From Sphingomonas alba (GTDB taxonomy: Bacteria; Pseudomonadota; Alphaproteobacteria; Sphingomonadales; Sphingomonadaceae): a stretch of 64,000 nucleotides of DNA. Each line of letters begins with the position of its first letter. Positions within the stretch are counted from its first letter, which is position 1. The notes under the pieces were generated by a model. That model did not search any database, was not told where the DNA came from, and saw only the letters and a list, made by a program, of their open reading frames with translations. The stretch is taken from NCBI RefSeq assembly GCF_023516555.1, contig NZ_JAMGBD010000001.1:124001-188000 (forward strand), written 5' to 3'. A program made the position numbers and the translations under genes. Below, in pieces: positions 9,463 to 18,692 of this stretch.

Positions 9463-9833
9463 GCGACGCGCCCTATCACGCCCATATCTATTACTCGGAA
9501 GAGCAGGGGCCGGCCGCGCGCGCCCTTCGCGACCGCTTCATCGGCGCTCAGCCCCGTGTTCTCTTCGTTGGGGGCATGACCGATCGGCCGGTCGGCCCAC
9601 ATCCCATCCCACAGTTCGAGGTGCATTTCCGCGAGGACAACCTTGCTGAAGTCTTGACCGTCATCGAGGCCTCGGGCCTCCGCGCGCTCGTCCATCCGCT
9701 GACCGAGGACGATCTCGCCGATCACACGACGCTCGCTTACTGGATCGGTGATCCGGTGGAGCTGGACGTCGAAGTCCTCGACCCGCCCGGCATGAACCAG
9801 GGCGTCGAGCGCTTCGGCAAGACGGATTTCTAA
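9459..9833 (+). CDS. DOPA 4,5-dioxygenase family protein
   Basis: A 124-residue protein of the small DOPA 4,5-dioxygenase family (extradiol-type). YHAHIYY at 6-12 and [12 protein letters not shown] near 46-57 contain the conserved histidines, and a later HPLT holds another. Bacterial members have no firmly assigned substrate; plant and fungal relatives cleave DOPA in betalain chemistry. It is translationally coupled to def by an ATGA overlap. Its stop codon overlaps the stop of the convergent copper-storage gene. Confidence 0.8.
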   Translation: MSDAPYHAHIYYSEEQGPAARALRDRFIGAQPRVLFVGGMTDRPVGPHPIPQFEVHFREDNLAEVLTVIEASGLRALVHPLTEDDLADHTTLAYWIGDPVELDVEVLDPPGMNQGVERFGKTDF

Positions 9834-10228
9834 GCCGGCTCCAGCACCGACGCTTCGGCATTGCGACAATCCGCCGCGCACTCCGGGCAAATCTGTGCGC
9901 ACAGCCTGCAATGCTCGTGATCATGCTTCTCGCACTCCGCCGCGCAGGCGTCGCAGGTGCGGGCGCAGAGCTCCAGCAATTCCCTGACCACCGCCTCGTT
10001 CTGGCCGGTTTGGCGCAGCGCCACCCGCGCCGTCGTGTCGCAAATGTCCGAACAGTCCAGGCAGACGCGGATGCACTGGGTCATATCCATCTGCTCGGCA
10101 AGACAGGCATCGGCGCAGCTCGCGCACATCTTCGCGCAATACATCAGGTGATGCACCGCATCGCCGAGCGCCTGGTTGACATGCTCGCGGCCGTTCGGGT
10201 GAAGCCCGATCATCTTGCGAATGGACAT
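9830..10228 (-). CDS. Cytosolic Cys-rich four-helix copper-storage protein (Csp-like)
   Basis: A 132-residue protein with 17 cysteines, mostly in CxxxC and CxxC spacing along four predicted helices (first at C31, last about residue 121). This is the pattern of the DUF326 four-helix-bundle copper-storage proteins, whose inward-facing thiols bind many Cu(I) ions. No signal peptide is seen, so it resembles the cytosolic Csp3 type rather than the Tat-exported Csp1. It probably buffers copper alongside the CopA/CsoR module 7 kb upstream, but I see no CsoR-like operator in front of it. It is divergent from rmuC with a 93-bp gap. Confidence 0.85.
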   Translation of the reverse strand: MSIRKMIGLHPNGREHVNQALGDAVHHLMYCAKMCASCADACLAEQMDMTQCIRVCLDCSDICDTTARVALRQTGQNEAVVRELLELCARTCDACAAECEKHDHEHCRLCAQICPECAADCRNAEASVLEPA

Positions 10229-10321
10229 TTTGCCTCTCCTTCGAAGGGAACAACCATCGACTTGCCCGGACGCTCCGGCACGCGTAGGTTCGCTTTTCGT
10301 TCCGCGTAAGGGTCAGGGGCA

Positions 10322-11656
10322 ATGGACGCGACTGTTTCGATCATACTCGCACTTATCGTCGGCGTCGCCCTGGGCGCGCTGATCGGCTGGCTTTATGCAA
10401 GCCGAACGTCCGCCGCCGATGCCGCGCGGGCGGGCCGGGCGGACGAGCTGCAGAAGCTACTCGACGCCGTCACTGCCGAGCGAGATGGCGCCCTGCAGGA
10501 ACGTGCAACGCTGCAGGCAGACGCCCGCAATTTCGAAACCCGCATGGCCGACCTGCAAAAGTCGCGGGATGAGCTGATCAACCAGTTCCGCGAGATTGGC
10601 GACAAGCTGCTGGAGAAAGCCCACCAGGACTTCCTTGCCAAGGCCGGTGAGCGCTTTTCGGAGGCCGACAAGGCCAGCGAGACCAAGCTCAAAGCGCTGC
10701 TTCAGCCTGTTGAGGCTACGCTAAAGCGCTACGAGGAAGGGTTGCAGCGGGTCGAAAAGGAGCGCGTCGACCATTATGCCGGCTTGCGCGAGGCCGTTGA
10801 ACTGGTGCGCGCCGGCCAGGGTCAGGTTCGTGACGAGACCCGCAATCTGGTCAACGCCCTCCGTTCCAGCCCCAAGGCGCGCGGCCGCTGGGGCGAGCAA
10901 AGCCTTCGCAATGTTTTGGAACAAGCCGGCCTAAGCCCTTACGCCGATTTCCGTTCCGAGGTTTCCGTGGAAGGCGAGGAGGGGCGCCTGCGCCCCGACG
11001 TGGTGGTTCGCCTTCCCGGCGGACGGCAGCTGATCATCGACGCGAAATGCTCGCTCAACGCCTATCTCGATGCCTGCGACGAGGTTGACGATGACAAGCG
11101 CGAGGCTTGCTTTCGCGCGCACCTGGCGTCGATCCGCAACCATGCCCAGCAACTGGGATCCAAAGCCTATTGGGCGCAGTTCGGCGACGCCGCCGACTAT
11201 GTCGTCATGTACATTCCCGGCGAGCATTTCCTGACTGCGGCGCTGGAGCGCGACGATGGCCTGTGGGATTGGGCCTTCGAACGGCGCGTGCTGCTTGCGA
11301 CTCCGACCAACCTCGTGGCCATCGCCCGTACCGTCGCCAGCGTCTGGCAACAGGAAAAATTGGCCGAAGCCGCCGGCGAAATCGCTGCGTTGGGCAAGGA
11401 ATTGCACTCGCGCCTTGCGACCATGGCGCAGCATATGGAGCGCGTCGGCAAAAACCTGTCGACGGCCAATTCCGCCTACAACCAGATGGTCGGCAGCTTC
11501 GAAAGCCAGGTGCTGACGCAGGCGCGGCGGTTCGAAACGCTTGGCGCCGGCAGCGCCAAGGAGGTGCCCATGCCACCGATGATCGAAGCCAGTCCGCGTC
11601 CGCTGACCAAGAGTGTCGGCAAGGCGCCCTCCAACGAGGACGACGCCGCGGCCTAG
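10322..11656 (+). CDS. rmuC: DNA recombination protein RmuC
   Basis: A 444-residue protein. Residues 5-27 form a membrane anchor. A long alpha-helical coiled coil runs to about residue 165, followed by the RmuC nuclease-like domain with KARGRWGEQSLRNVLE, RPDVVVRLPGG and IIDAKCSLNAY (the PD-(D/E)xK-like DAK). RmuC limits inversions at short repeats in E. coli; its biochemical role is not settled. A C-terminal tail of about 30 residues rich in Pro, Ser and Lys looks disordered. Its TAG stop overlaps the stop of the convergent lipoprotein gene in the four bases CTAG. Confidence 0.92.
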   Translation: MDATVSIILALIVGVALGALIGWLYASRTSAADAARAGRADELQKLLDAVTAERDGALQERATLQADARNFETRMADLQKSRDELINQFREIGDKLLEKAHQDFLAKAGERFSEADKASETKLKALLQPVEATLKRYEEGLQRVEKERVDHYAGLREAVELVRAGQGQVRDETRNLVNALRSSPKARGRWGEQSLRNVLEQAGLSPYADFRSEVSVEGEEGRLRPDVVVRLPGGRQLIIDAKCSLNAYLDACDEVDDDKREACFRAHLASIRNHAQQLGSKAYWAQFGDAADYVVMYIPGEHFLTAALERDDGLWDWAFERRVLLATPTNLVAIARTVASVWQQEKLAEAAGEIAALGKELHSRLATMAQHMERVGKNLSTANSAYNQMVGSFESQVLTQARRFETLGAGSAKEVPMPPMIEASPRPLTKSVGKAPSNEDDAAA

Positions 11657-12657
11657 CGCCGCCGGATCAGTTCGATCGTCCCGCCGCTGCCCGACAAGGT
11701 GATGCGATTCGGGTCTAGCATCGTCACCTGCAAACCCGGCTTCAGCACCGCCGAGCCTTGGGTCTCCCAGCTCATGTCCGGGCATGCCATGCGCGTCGCC
11801 GCGACCGGCCCGAGGTCGAGAGCATTGCCGTTCTGCGTGTAGGTGCCGTTTAGGCTGTTGCAGCCCAGGCGTGCGCTGATGCGGCCATTGTCGAATTCGA
11901 CCGAATAGTCGCCGTTCGGCGGCACCGGGCGCCCGTTGATCGCCAGCACCGTCCAGCGAGTCCGGTCCAAGGGTGGCGCCGCCATGCCCGGCACGCCGGC
12001 CTGTGGCGGATAATTCTGGGGCGGGTAACCGTAATTGGGCCCGCCTTGCGGGTAGCGGCCCTGCGGCGGGTAGGGTGCCGGCGCGGCGGTTCCGGGCGCG
12101 ATCGGCGCCAGCGGGTCATTTGCGCCCGCCGTGTCGACGGCGCCTTCGCCGCAGCCGCGATACAGCTTGCCGTCGACATAGACTTGCACTGTGTCCGGGT
12201 AGGTGCGGTCGCTCATCCCGTCATGGCAGGCGGCATGGACAATGTTCACTTCCACCCGCTGGGTCCTGTAAATCTCTCCCGCGGTGCCGACCGTTACCTT
12301 GGGCGTCGCCTCGCTGACGGTCTGGCCGGTGCCGCGGTCGTTGAAGACCATGTCGCGGCCGATGCTGATGTCCCAGAAGGGCTCGGTGCCTTGGGCATGA
12401 TAATCGCCTGCGCCCGGCGGAGCCGGATAGCCGTAATTCGGACCATTCTGCGGGTAGCCCGGCTGCGGATAGCCATAGTTCGGCCCATTCTGCGGATAGC
12501 CTTGCGGCGGGTAGGGCTGCGGATAGCCTTGAGGCGGATAGCCTTGGCCATAAGGCCCCTGCGGCGGGTAGCCGCTTTGCCCGTAAGGATCGCCATAAGG
12601 GGTCATGCAGGCGCCGAGCGCCAGGACCAGCGGCAGGGTTGCAAGCATCTTCCTCAT
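11653..12657 (-). CDS. META-domain lipoprotein with Pro/Gln/Gly/Tyr repeats
   Basis: A 334-residue predicted lipoprotein with lipobox LALGAC and lipidated C17. Residues about 20-85 are a low-complexity repeat built from YPPQG, YPQ and NGPNYGYP units. A first domain (GTEPFWDISIG to GCGEGAVD) resembles the COG3650-type domain, with paired cysteines near HAACHDGMSD. A second repeat-rich linker precedes a C-terminal META/HslJ-like domain (TRWTVLAINGRPV, GCNSLNGTY, RMACPDM). META proteins are linked to envelope stress and heat shock. It lies 30 bp downstream of a paralogue of the same domain order, in the same direction, and the pair looks like a tandem duplication. Confidence 0.8.
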   Translation of the reverse strand: MRKMLATLPLVLALGACMTPYGDPYGQSGYPPQGPYGQGYPPQGYPQPYPPQGYPQNGPNYGYPQPGYPQNGPNYGYPAPPGAGDYHAQGTEPFWDISIGRDMVFNDRGTGQTVSEATPKVTVGTAGEIYRTQRVEVNIVHAACHDGMSDRTYPDTVQVYVDGKLYRGCGEGAVDTAGANDPLAPIAPGTAAPAPYPPQGRYPQGGPNYGYPPQNYPPQAGVPGMAAPPLDRTRWTVLAINGRPVPPNGDYSVEFDNGRISARLGCNSLNGTYTQNGNALDLGPVAATRMACPDMSWETQGSAVLKPGLQVTMLDPNRITLSGSGGTIELIRRR

Positions 12658-12687
12658 ACGCGGAAAACTCCCTCTCGAACCAATAGC

Positions 12688-13479
12688 TTAGCCTTGCTTC
12701 AACTCGATAGTGCCTGCTTCGCTGACCAGCCGCAAGCCGGTGGCGGTCTTCTCCACCCGGAGGTTACCGCGCAACGCCATTGAGCCCTCGCGTTCCAGGC
12801 TCATCGCCGGCTCGGGGCAGGCCATTTGCGTCCCGATCAAATTGCCGACGGTCAGGTGGTCGCCGTTGATCCGGTAATCGCCGCCGATCGAGTTGCAGCC
12901 GAATTTCGCGCTCACCTGCTTGTCGCTGAAGCGGATGTAATAATTGTCCGGCGTCGGGGCCGGCTTGCCGTTGACTGCGACCACGACCCAATTCGTGCCC
13001 GCCAACATGTTGGAAGCGATGGTCCCGCCGCCGCAGCCGCTGACGGTCCGGCCGTCGGCGATAACCTGCACGGTCTGGCGGTACATCGTGTCGCTCATGC
13101 CGTCGCTGCAGGGCCCGGGCGAAATCTTCACGATAAGCTTGCCGCTGCGATACGTGCCTTGCGCGGAGCGGAAATCGGGCGGCGTCGGCTCGGCGATATT
13201 CTCCTGACCATAATCGCCCGAATAATCCATTCGCGCCGGTCGCACCGTCAGGGTCCAGCCGGGCTCCGTTCCCAGCGCCTTGTACAGGACCGCGCCCGCA
13301 TCCTCCGGATCGGGCAAATCGGACGCGCCAGTGATCGTCTCGCTTTCGACATTGCCGTTGTCGAGCACCGCCGGCGTCTGCGCGACCGACGCGTCCGCAT
13401 CGGACAGCTTGTCCTGCGGGTCGCCCCCACATCCGGCGAGCAGAAGGGCGGAGGCGCAAATGGCGGCAATTGTCTTCAT
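12688..13479 (-). CDS. META-domain lipoprotein, paralogue without long repeats
   Basis: A 263-residue predicted lipoprotein with lipobox LLLAGC and C17. A COG3650-like domain (GTEPGWTLTVRPARM to VSGCGGG) is followed by a META/HslJ-like domain (TNWVVVAVNGKPA, FGCNSIGGDY, QMACPEP). It is the paralogue of the downstream gene but lacks the proline/tyrosine repeat. I chose the ATG at 13479 because it gives the lipoprotein signal directly; the frame is open for 40 more codons upstream but would overlap the methyltransferase gene. Only 2 bp separate it from that gene's stop. Confidence 0.8.
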   Translation of the reverse strand: MKTIAAICASALLLAGCGGDPQDKLSDADASVAQTPAVLDNGNVESETITGASDLPDPEDAGAVLYKALGTEPGWTLTVRPARMDYSGDYGQENIAEPTPPDFRSAQGTYRSGKLIVKISPGPCSDGMSDTMYRQTVQVIADGRTVSGCGGGTIASNMLAGTNWVVVAVNGKPAPTPDNYYIRFSDKQVSAKFGCNSIGGDYRINGDHLTVGNLIGTQMACPEPAMSLEREGSMALRGNLRVEKTATGLRLVSEAGTIELKQG

Positions 13480-13481
13480 CG

Positions 13482-14291
13482 TCACAATCCTGCCAGCTTC
13501 CAGCTTGCTCGCACATGAAAGGCCATGACGGCCGCCGCGACGGCGGCGTTGAGACTGTCGGCGCGGCCGAGCATCGGCATCTTCACCAGCAGGTCGCACG
13601 CCGCCTCATAGTCCGCGGGCAGGCCCTGGCTCTCATTGCCGATCAGCAGGAAGCAAGGTTGCTGGTAATCGGCCCCTAGATAGTCGGTGTCGGTCTTTAG
13701 GCTGGTGCCCACCAGCTGGCCGGTGCCGGATCGCAGCCAGGGGAGGAATTCGTCCCAGCGCGCCATCGCCACCTTCTGCGTGAAGATCGCACCCATTGAA
13801 GCCCTAACCGCTTCGACGGAATAAGGGTCCGCGCTGTCGTCGATCAGGATCAGGCCGCCGGCCGCCACGGCGTCACCGGTCCTCAGGATCGTCCCGATAT
13901 TGCCGGGATCGCGAAGGGACTGGGCCACGATCCACAAAGGCGCCGAGTTGCGGTTGATGGCCGCAAGCCCCGTCGACGGCGGGCGGAAAGCGCCAAGCAG
14001 CATCTGCGGATTGTCCTTGCCGCTCATCTTGCTCAGCAAATCGGCGGGCACTTCGATCGCCTCCGCGCCCTGGGCCTCGGCGGCTTCGATGATTTCGGCC
14101 GCAAGCGGATGCGCCGCGCCTTGCCGCGAGAAGGCCAGGATCTCCGGCAGCATGCCGCTGTCCCGGGCTTCGGTGATGATCCTCAAGCCCTCGGCGAGGA
14201 ACAGCCCTTCCTCGCGCCGCGTCTTCTTGTCGCGCAGAGAGCGGATCCGCTTGACCGTCGTATTGGAAAAGGCCGTGACCTCGCGGGGCAT
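13482..14291 (-). CDS. SpoU/TrmH-family RNA 2'-O-methyltransferase
   Basis: A 269-residue SPOUT methyltransferase with an N-terminal substrate-binding domain (KRIRSLRDKKTRREEG, FLAEGLRII) and a C-terminal knot. The knot shows the three motifs LRDPGNIGTILRT, LLIGNESQGLP and LGRADSLNAAVAAAVMAF. Members 2'-O-methylate 23S rRNA or tRNA using S-adenosylmethionine; the target cannot be read here. Its ATG overlaps the HPr stop (TAATG), so it is coupled to the PTS genes. Confidence 0.88.
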   Translation of the reverse strand: MPREVTAFSNTTVKRIRSLRDKKTRREEGLFLAEGLRIITEARDSGMLPEILAFSRQGAAHPLAAEIIEAAEAQGAEAIEVPADLLSKMSGKDNPQMLLGAFRPPSTGLAAINRNSAPLWIVAQSLRDPGNIGTILRTGDAVAAGGLILIDDSADPYSVEAVRASMGAIFTQKVAMARWDEFLPWLRSGTGQLVGTSLKTDTDYLGADYQQPCFLLIGNESQGLPADYEAACDLLVKMPMLGRADSLNAAVAAAVMAFHVRASWKLAGL

Positions 14292-14563
14292 TACTCTTCC
14301 CCGAACCGATCCTCGATCATTTGCACGAGCTGGGCCAGCGCGCTCTCCGCGGCGACGCCTGAAACGTGGATGATGACATCGTCACCCATGGCGGCGCCCA
14401 GCATCATCAGGCCCATGATCGATGTGCCGCAGACCTTGTTGCCATCCTTCTCGACTTCGATGGACGCGTCGAGCTGGCTGGCGAGGTTGACGAACTTGGC
14501 GCTGGCGCGGGCGTGCAGCCCCCGCTTGTTGTTGATTCGGACCGTGCGGCTCAGCGGACTCAA
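14291..14563 (-). CDS. ptsH: HPr-type phosphocarrier (regulatory PTS)
   Basis: A 90-residue HPr-fold protein. H17 in RGLHARA is the PEP-dependent phosphorylation site. S48 in GTSIMGLMML matches the Ser-46 kinase site, fitting the HprK gene in the same cluster. In alphaproteobacteria this HPr usually serves the nitrogen/regulatory PTS and not sugar uptake. It lies between the EIIA gene (4-bp overlap) and the methyltransferase. No enzyme I or permease gene is in the window. Confidence 0.93.
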   Translation of the reverse strand: MSPLSRTVRINNKRGLHARASAKFVNLASQLDASIEVEKDGNKVCGTSIMGLMMLGAAMGDDVIIHVSGVAAESALAQLVQMIEDRFGEE

Positions 14564-14967
14564 GCCGCTGCTTCCCCAAGGATTTCGGAAGCGACGGAGA
14601 TATATTTGCGTCCGGCCTCGCGGGCGGCGGCGACGGCGGCGCGGACGCCCATCACCTTGCGGGCACCTTCGAGGCGGATCAGCATCGGCAGGTTAACGCC
14701 GGCGATGACCTCGATATCTTCGCTCTTCATCAGGCTGATGGCGAGGTTCGACGGCGTACCGCCGAACAGGTCGGTCAGGATGATGACGCCCTTGCCGCGG
14801 TCGACGCGCGAAATCGCCGCGGCGATATCCGCGCGGCGGGCTTCCATATCGTCGTCGGCATCGATGCAAATGCCCTCAACCGCTTCTTGCGGTCCAACGA
14901 CATGCTCCATTGCCGTGATGAACTCGGCCGCGAGACGGCCGTGGGTCACCAGCACTAGTCCGATCAT
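14560..14967 (-). CDS. PTS EIIA, mannose family (regulatory)
   Basis: A 135-residue EIIA-Man-type domain. The active-site histidine is H9 in LVTHGRLA. The conserved LTDLFGGTPSN near 64-74 forms the phosphoryl pocket, and KYISVASEIL precedes the end. It stands alone without EIIB/C/D, as usual for alphaproteobacterial ManX-like EIIA proteins that act as signal relays. It overlaps the HPr gene by 4 bp and follows rapZ by 14 bp. Confidence 0.92.
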   Translation of the reverse strand: MIGLVLVTHGRLAAEFITAMEHVVGPQEAVEGICIDADDDMEARRADIAAAISRVDRGKGVIILTDLFGGTPSNLAISLMKSEDIEVIAGVNLPMLIRLEGARKVMGVRAAVAAAREAGRKYISVASEILGEAAA

Positions 14968-14981
14968 TCACTCACCAACTG

Positions 14982-15899
14982 CTACTCGCCCTTGTCGGGA
15001 CGAATGTCTTCGACGCTATCGCTCGGCGTCGAGGCGAGGTCGCGGTGGCGGATATTCGCCGGAAAGCCGGCTTCACGCAACCGTCCTGCCATCTCCACCG
15101 CTGCTGCAACCGACCGGTGCCGTCCCCCAGTGCATCCAAACGCCACGGTCAGGTAGGTTTTGCCGGCGGCCCAATAGCGGGGAATGAGGTCCTTTAGAAG
15201 AGCCTCGATATGACCCATCGCCTGGCCCCACGCCGGGTCCTCGGCGCAGTAGTCCTGCACGGCCGGGTCCAGCCCGGTCTGCGGCCTCAACTCCTCGACC
15301 CAGTGTGGGTTGGCAATGAAGCGCATGTCGAACATCAGGTCCGCGGTCCGCGACACCCCGCGCGAATAACCGAAAGAAGCGATGGTGATGACCGGCTGGT
15401 CGCGGTCTTCGCCATAGCGGCGGCGAAGCTCTTCGCGCAGCTCGGCGGGCGTCAGGTCGGTGGTGTCGAGGATGCTGTCGGCGGCGGTGCGCAATTGCGC
15501 CGTAATGCCACGTTCCCGGGCAATGCCGTCCTCGGCCGGGCGATCTCCGGCCAGCGGATGGCGGCGGCGGGTCTCGTCGAAGCGGCGCGCCAGCTCGGCG
15601 CCTGAGCAGTCGAGGTACAGGATTTCCGGCCGGAAGCCTGCCATCGACCGGACGATTTCCGGCAGTTTCTCGGCGTCGAAGCCCCGGCTTCGGGCATCCA
15701 TGCCGACGGCGATCGGTTTCCTGGCGACGCCTTCCTCGGCTTTTGCAAATTCCTTCAACAGTCCGACCGGCAGGTTGTCGACACAGTCCCAGCCCATGTC
15801 CTCCAGCGTGTCCAGCACGGTGGACTTGCCGGCACCCGACATGCCCGTGACCAGCAGCAGGCGAGGGGACTGGCCGCCGGCTTGCCCCTCTTTGCTCAT
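14982..15899 (-). CDS. rapZ: RapZ-family nucleotide-binding protein
   Basis: A 305-residue P-loop protein (GMSGAGKS at 19-26) with the RapZ/YvcJ C-terminal half: SFGYSRGVSRTADLMFDMR, PHWVEELR and VAFGCTGGRHRSV. In E. coli RapZ binds small RNAs and guides RNase E to adjust GlcN6P synthase; in other phyla the role is less clear. The location between HprK and the PTS genes is typical of alphaproteobacteria and suggests shared regulation. It overlaps hprK by 4 bp. Confidence 0.93.
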   Translation of the reverse strand: MSKEGQAGGQSPRLLLVTGMSGAGKSTVLDTLEDMGWDCVDNLPVGLLKEFAKAEEGVARKPIAVGMDARSRGFDAEKLPEIVRSMAGFRPEILYLDCSGAELARRFDETRRRHPLAGDRPAEDGIARERGITAQLRTAADSILDTTDLTPAELREELRRRYGEDRDQPVITIASFGYSRGVSRTADLMFDMRFIANPHWVEELRPQTGLDPAVQDYCAEDPAWGQAMGHIEALLKDLIPRYWAAGKTYLTVAFGCTGGRHRSVAAAVEMAGRLREAGFPANIRHRDLASTPSDSVEDIRPDKGE

Positions 15900-16336
15900 C
15901 GGAGTTTGAGGCCCAGCCGGTCCAAGCCGACTGCAACTTTCGACGGTGCCGAGGCGGTCATGGCATCGACAGTGATGAGCGGAATCCGCGCATCGAGGAT
16001 GAGCCGCTCGCGGCTGTCATCGGGAAGCCTTTGCATGTCGCTGGTCAGTTCGACGAATAACGCGACGGGGACATCCATCACGCTCTCCATATCAACGATG
16101 CCGATCCCGCGAATCTCGAGCTTTCCCCGGATCGTTGGAGGCGAAGAGGCAATCAACCTGCCCTCATCATCCATTCGGAGATAGGTCTGGTCGTCGCTCA
16201 CCAGCTTGAACCCACGACCCAGCAGCCGAAGCGCTAGGTCCGACTTGCCCGACCCCGAAGGGCCGGAAATCACCACGGCCCGGCCATCGATCGCGACGGT
16301 GCTGGCGTGGAGCGTCTCCGACGACAGGCGCATCAC
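15896..16336 (-). CDS. hprK: Short HPr kinase/phosphorylase
   Basis: A 146-residue version containing only the C-terminal catalytic half of HprK, as is normal for alphaproteobacteria (the Firmicute enzyme is about 310). The P-loop GPSGSGKS is at 25-32, the DDQ segment (LVSDDQTYL) follows, and the signature region IRGIGIVDME covers about 75-84. It likely phosphorylates S48 of the HPr encoded two genes downstream. It overlaps chvG by ATGA. Confidence 0.9.
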   Translation of the reverse strand: MMRLSSETLHASTVAIDGRAVVISGPSGSGKSDLALRLLGRGFKLVSDDQTYLRMDDEGRLIASSPPTIRGKLEIRGIGIVDMESVMDVPVALFVELTSDMQRLPDDSRERLILDARIPLITVDAMTASAPSKVAVGLDRLGLKLR

Positions 16337-17898
16337 GACAGATCGGCCGCGGGCAGGATGATGGTGAAACGGGCGCCCGAGGGCGCGTCGTCACGGTCGG
16401 CCACGTCAATTTCTCCGTCATGGCCTTCGACAATCGCCCGTGCGATCGCCAGTCCGAGGCCTGAATGGCGACCGAAATGCTCGGTTAGCGGCCGTACTGA
16501 ATGGAAGCGGTTAAAAATGGCTTCGCGCTGTTCGGACGGGACGCCGGGGCCCTCGTCGTCGATGCGGATCAGGATCCTGTCATCGACATGGATGGCGGCG
16601 ATCTCGACCAGCCCGCCGGCCGGTGAGAAGCTGATGGCATTGTCGATGATGTTGTCGATAGCGCGGGCAAGACGGCCCGGTTCGCCCATGACGATGGTGC
16701 TTTCGCGACGCGGGCGGGCAAAAGCGAGGCGGACATTGCCGGTCTCGCGCCGCGTCTCCCAACTCGAGACGAGGGTCTCGATTAAAGGTCCCAGATCGAC
16801 CGGCTCGAAGCGGGCGCGGGCGAGCTCGGCATCGGTCCGCGCCGCCTCGCTGACATCGTTGATCAGCCGGTCGAGCCGGACCACGTCCTGGCGAACGACA
16901 TCGAGCAGCCGCTTGCGCACCTCCAGGTCTTCAACCCGTTCCAGGCTGTCGACCGCACTCCGCAAGGAAGCGAGCGGGTTCTTCAGTTCGTGGGTCACGT
17001 CGGCGGCAAAGGCCTCGATATTGTCGATCCGGTGCCTCAGCGACTGGCTCATGTCCGACACAGCGCGAGCCAGCGAGCCGATTTCGTCCCGCCTCGACGG
17101 TAGTCGCGGCACTTTCACCTCGCGTGCGCGGCCCAGCCGCACCCGATGAGCGGCAAGCGCGATCCGCCGCAACGGCCGGACAATCGTGCGCGCCAGGAAG
17201 AAAGAGAGCAGGGCGCTCGCTAGCACCGCAATGGCCATGGCGATGGTCAGGGATCCGCGCTCCTTGCGCACCGTCTTGGTGAAATTGCGGTCGTTGACGG
17301 TCAGCAGCAACTGGCTGCCGTCGCCGATGGGCGTTGCCGCGGAAAACACGGGCGTGAGATCCGGCGCATTTCGGACCGCATGGGCAATTTTGCCGCTCCG
17401 CTTCGCTTCCCCAACCTCGTGCCAAGCGGATGCCTGGTCCTTGGCGGGCTCAACGAAATCGTCGAGTTGCGTGGCACCGACCAGCGCGTTGAAGCCGCGA
17501 TCCAGAGCGCGCGCCACGTCCTTCTTCCACTTTTCGTTTTCCGGATCGCGGAAGTGGTAAGTCTGCCCGGTGATGCTCCAGCTGTCGGCCGCGCGCTTGC
17601 CGCCGGCATCGTATATCCTGGCGCGTGTCTGGCCTGCCATCTTGCCGAGGAGCGCCTCGCGATCCGCCGGCGGGATGGACGACAGAGCCGCGGCCTCGAC
17701 CTCTGCTTCCCTTGAAAGCCGGTCGATCCGCTCTTCCTGCAGCTGGTTCCGGAACGCGTCGAGGTAGAGAACCAGGACCGCGAAGACGATCACGATCAGC
17801 AGGTTGAGCGCCAGGATCCTGTGCGCGATGGTCCAGTGCCCCTCCCAGGGCCGGAACCGGCGCGCCTTATTCTTCGCCGAATTTGTAGCCGACGCCAT
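16333..17898 (-). CDS. chvG: Sensor histidine kinase ChvG
   Basis: A 521-residue inner-membrane kinase. A first membrane helix (about 28-47), a periplasmic sensor region to about 235 and a second helix are followed by HAMP, then HisKA with the phospho-accepting H303 ([13 protein letters not shown]). The C-terminal ATPase domain carries N, G1 and G2 boxes ([25 protein letters not shown]). ChvG/ChvI senses acid or envelope stress in rhizobia. The start at 17898 overlaps chvI by 32 bp; no alternative start codon precedes the first helix. Confidence 0.92.
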   Translation of the reverse strand: MASATNSAKNKARRFRPWEGHWTIAHRILALNLLIVIVFAVLVLYLDAFRNQLQEERIDRLSREAEVEAAALSSIPPADREALLGKMAGQTRARIYDAGGKRAADSWSITGQTYHFRDPENEKWKKDVARALDRGFNALVGATQLDDFVEPAKDQASAWHEVGEAKRSGKIAHAVRNAPDLTPVFSAATPIGDGSQLLLTVNDRNFTKTVRKERGSLTIAMAIAVLASALLSFFLARTIVRPLRRIALAAHRVRLGRAREVKVPRLPSRRDEIGSLARAVSDMSQSLRHRIDNIEAFAADVTHELKNPLASLRSAVDSLERVEDLEVRKRLLDVVRQDVVRLDRLINDVSEAARTDAELARARFEPVDLGPLIETLVSSWETRRETGNVRLAFARPRRESTIVMGEPGRLARAIDNIIDNAISFSPAGGLVEIAAIHVDDRILIRIDDEGPGVPSEQREAIFNRFHSVRPLTEHFGRHSGLGLAIARAIVEGHDGEIDVADRDDAPSGARFTIILPAADLS

Positions 17899-18589
17899 AA
17901 AGGGTCTCGATTGCATCGAATTCGGGGTCCACGCTGCGGAACTTGCGGCGCACGCGCTTGATGTGGCTGTCGATGGTCCGGTCATCGACATAGACGTCGT
18001 CCTGATAGGCGATGTCCAGCAACTGGTTGCGGGATTTCACCACGCCCGGGCGCTGCGCAAGCGCCTCCAGGATCAGGAATTCGGTGACGGTCAGGGTCAC
18101 GTCCTTGCCGTCCCAAAGGACCTTGTGCCGCGCCGAATCCATGACCAGCCGTCCGCGTTCGATCAGCGGCTCTTCCGGGTCATCCTCGTTCGGCTCGGCG
18201 GCACCGCGCTCCAGTTCCTGGCGCCTGAGGATGGCGCGGATGCGGGCGATCAGCAGGCGCTGGGAGAAGGGCTTGGAGATATAATCGTCCGCGCCCATCG
18301 CGAGGCCAAGCGCTTCGTCCAGCTCGTCATCCTTGGACGTCAGGAAGATGACCGGCATGGCGCCGATCGCGCCGCCCATCTCGCGGACACGGCGCAGCAA
18401 TTCCATCCCGTCCATCTGGGGCATTTTGATATCGAAGACGGCGAGGTCGGGCGGATTGTCACCGAACGCTTTCAAGGCCGTCGCGCCATCCGAATAGACA
18501 CGCGTCACGAACCCCTCTGCCTGGAGGGCTATGGAAACCGACGTAAGGATGTTGCGGTCGTCGTCGACGAGCGCGATCACCTGGCTCAT
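17867..18589 (-). CDS. chvI: Response regulator ChvI
   Basis: A 240-residue OmpR-type regulator. The receiver domain has the acidic pair in VDDDRN, phospho-acceptor D53 ([11 protein letters not shown]) and the K of SKPF. The DNA-binding winged helix ([17 protein letters not shown] to YGVGYKF) fills the C-terminal third. The ATG at 18589 follows AAGGGGAGCG, a strong ribosome site; an upstream ATG at 18613 lacks one. First gene of the chvI-chvG-hprK-rapZ-EIIA-HPr series. It is divergent from rmlA with a 103-bp gap that holds a short GCAGC/GCTGC hairpin at 18664-18680. Confidence 0.94.
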   Translation of the reverse strand: MSQVIALVDDDRNILTSVSIALQAEGFVTRVYSDGATALKAFGDNPPDLAVFDIKMPQMDGMELLRRVREMGGAIGAMPVIFLTSKDDELDEALGLAMGADDYISKPFSQRLLIARIRAILRRQELERGAAEPNEDDPEEPLIERGRLVMDSARHKVLWDGKDVTLTVTEFLILEALAQRPGVVKSRNQLLDIAYQDDVYVDDRTIDSHIKRVRRKFRSVDPEFDAIETLYGVGYKFGEE

Positions 18590-18692
18590 TCGCTCCCCTT
18601 GGCTACCGTTCATCGGGATTAGCCACCGGCTGTTGCAGGGGCAAGCGCTGGAAGGCTAGACCCGCAGCATTCTTGGCTGCTCGGAGTAAGGC

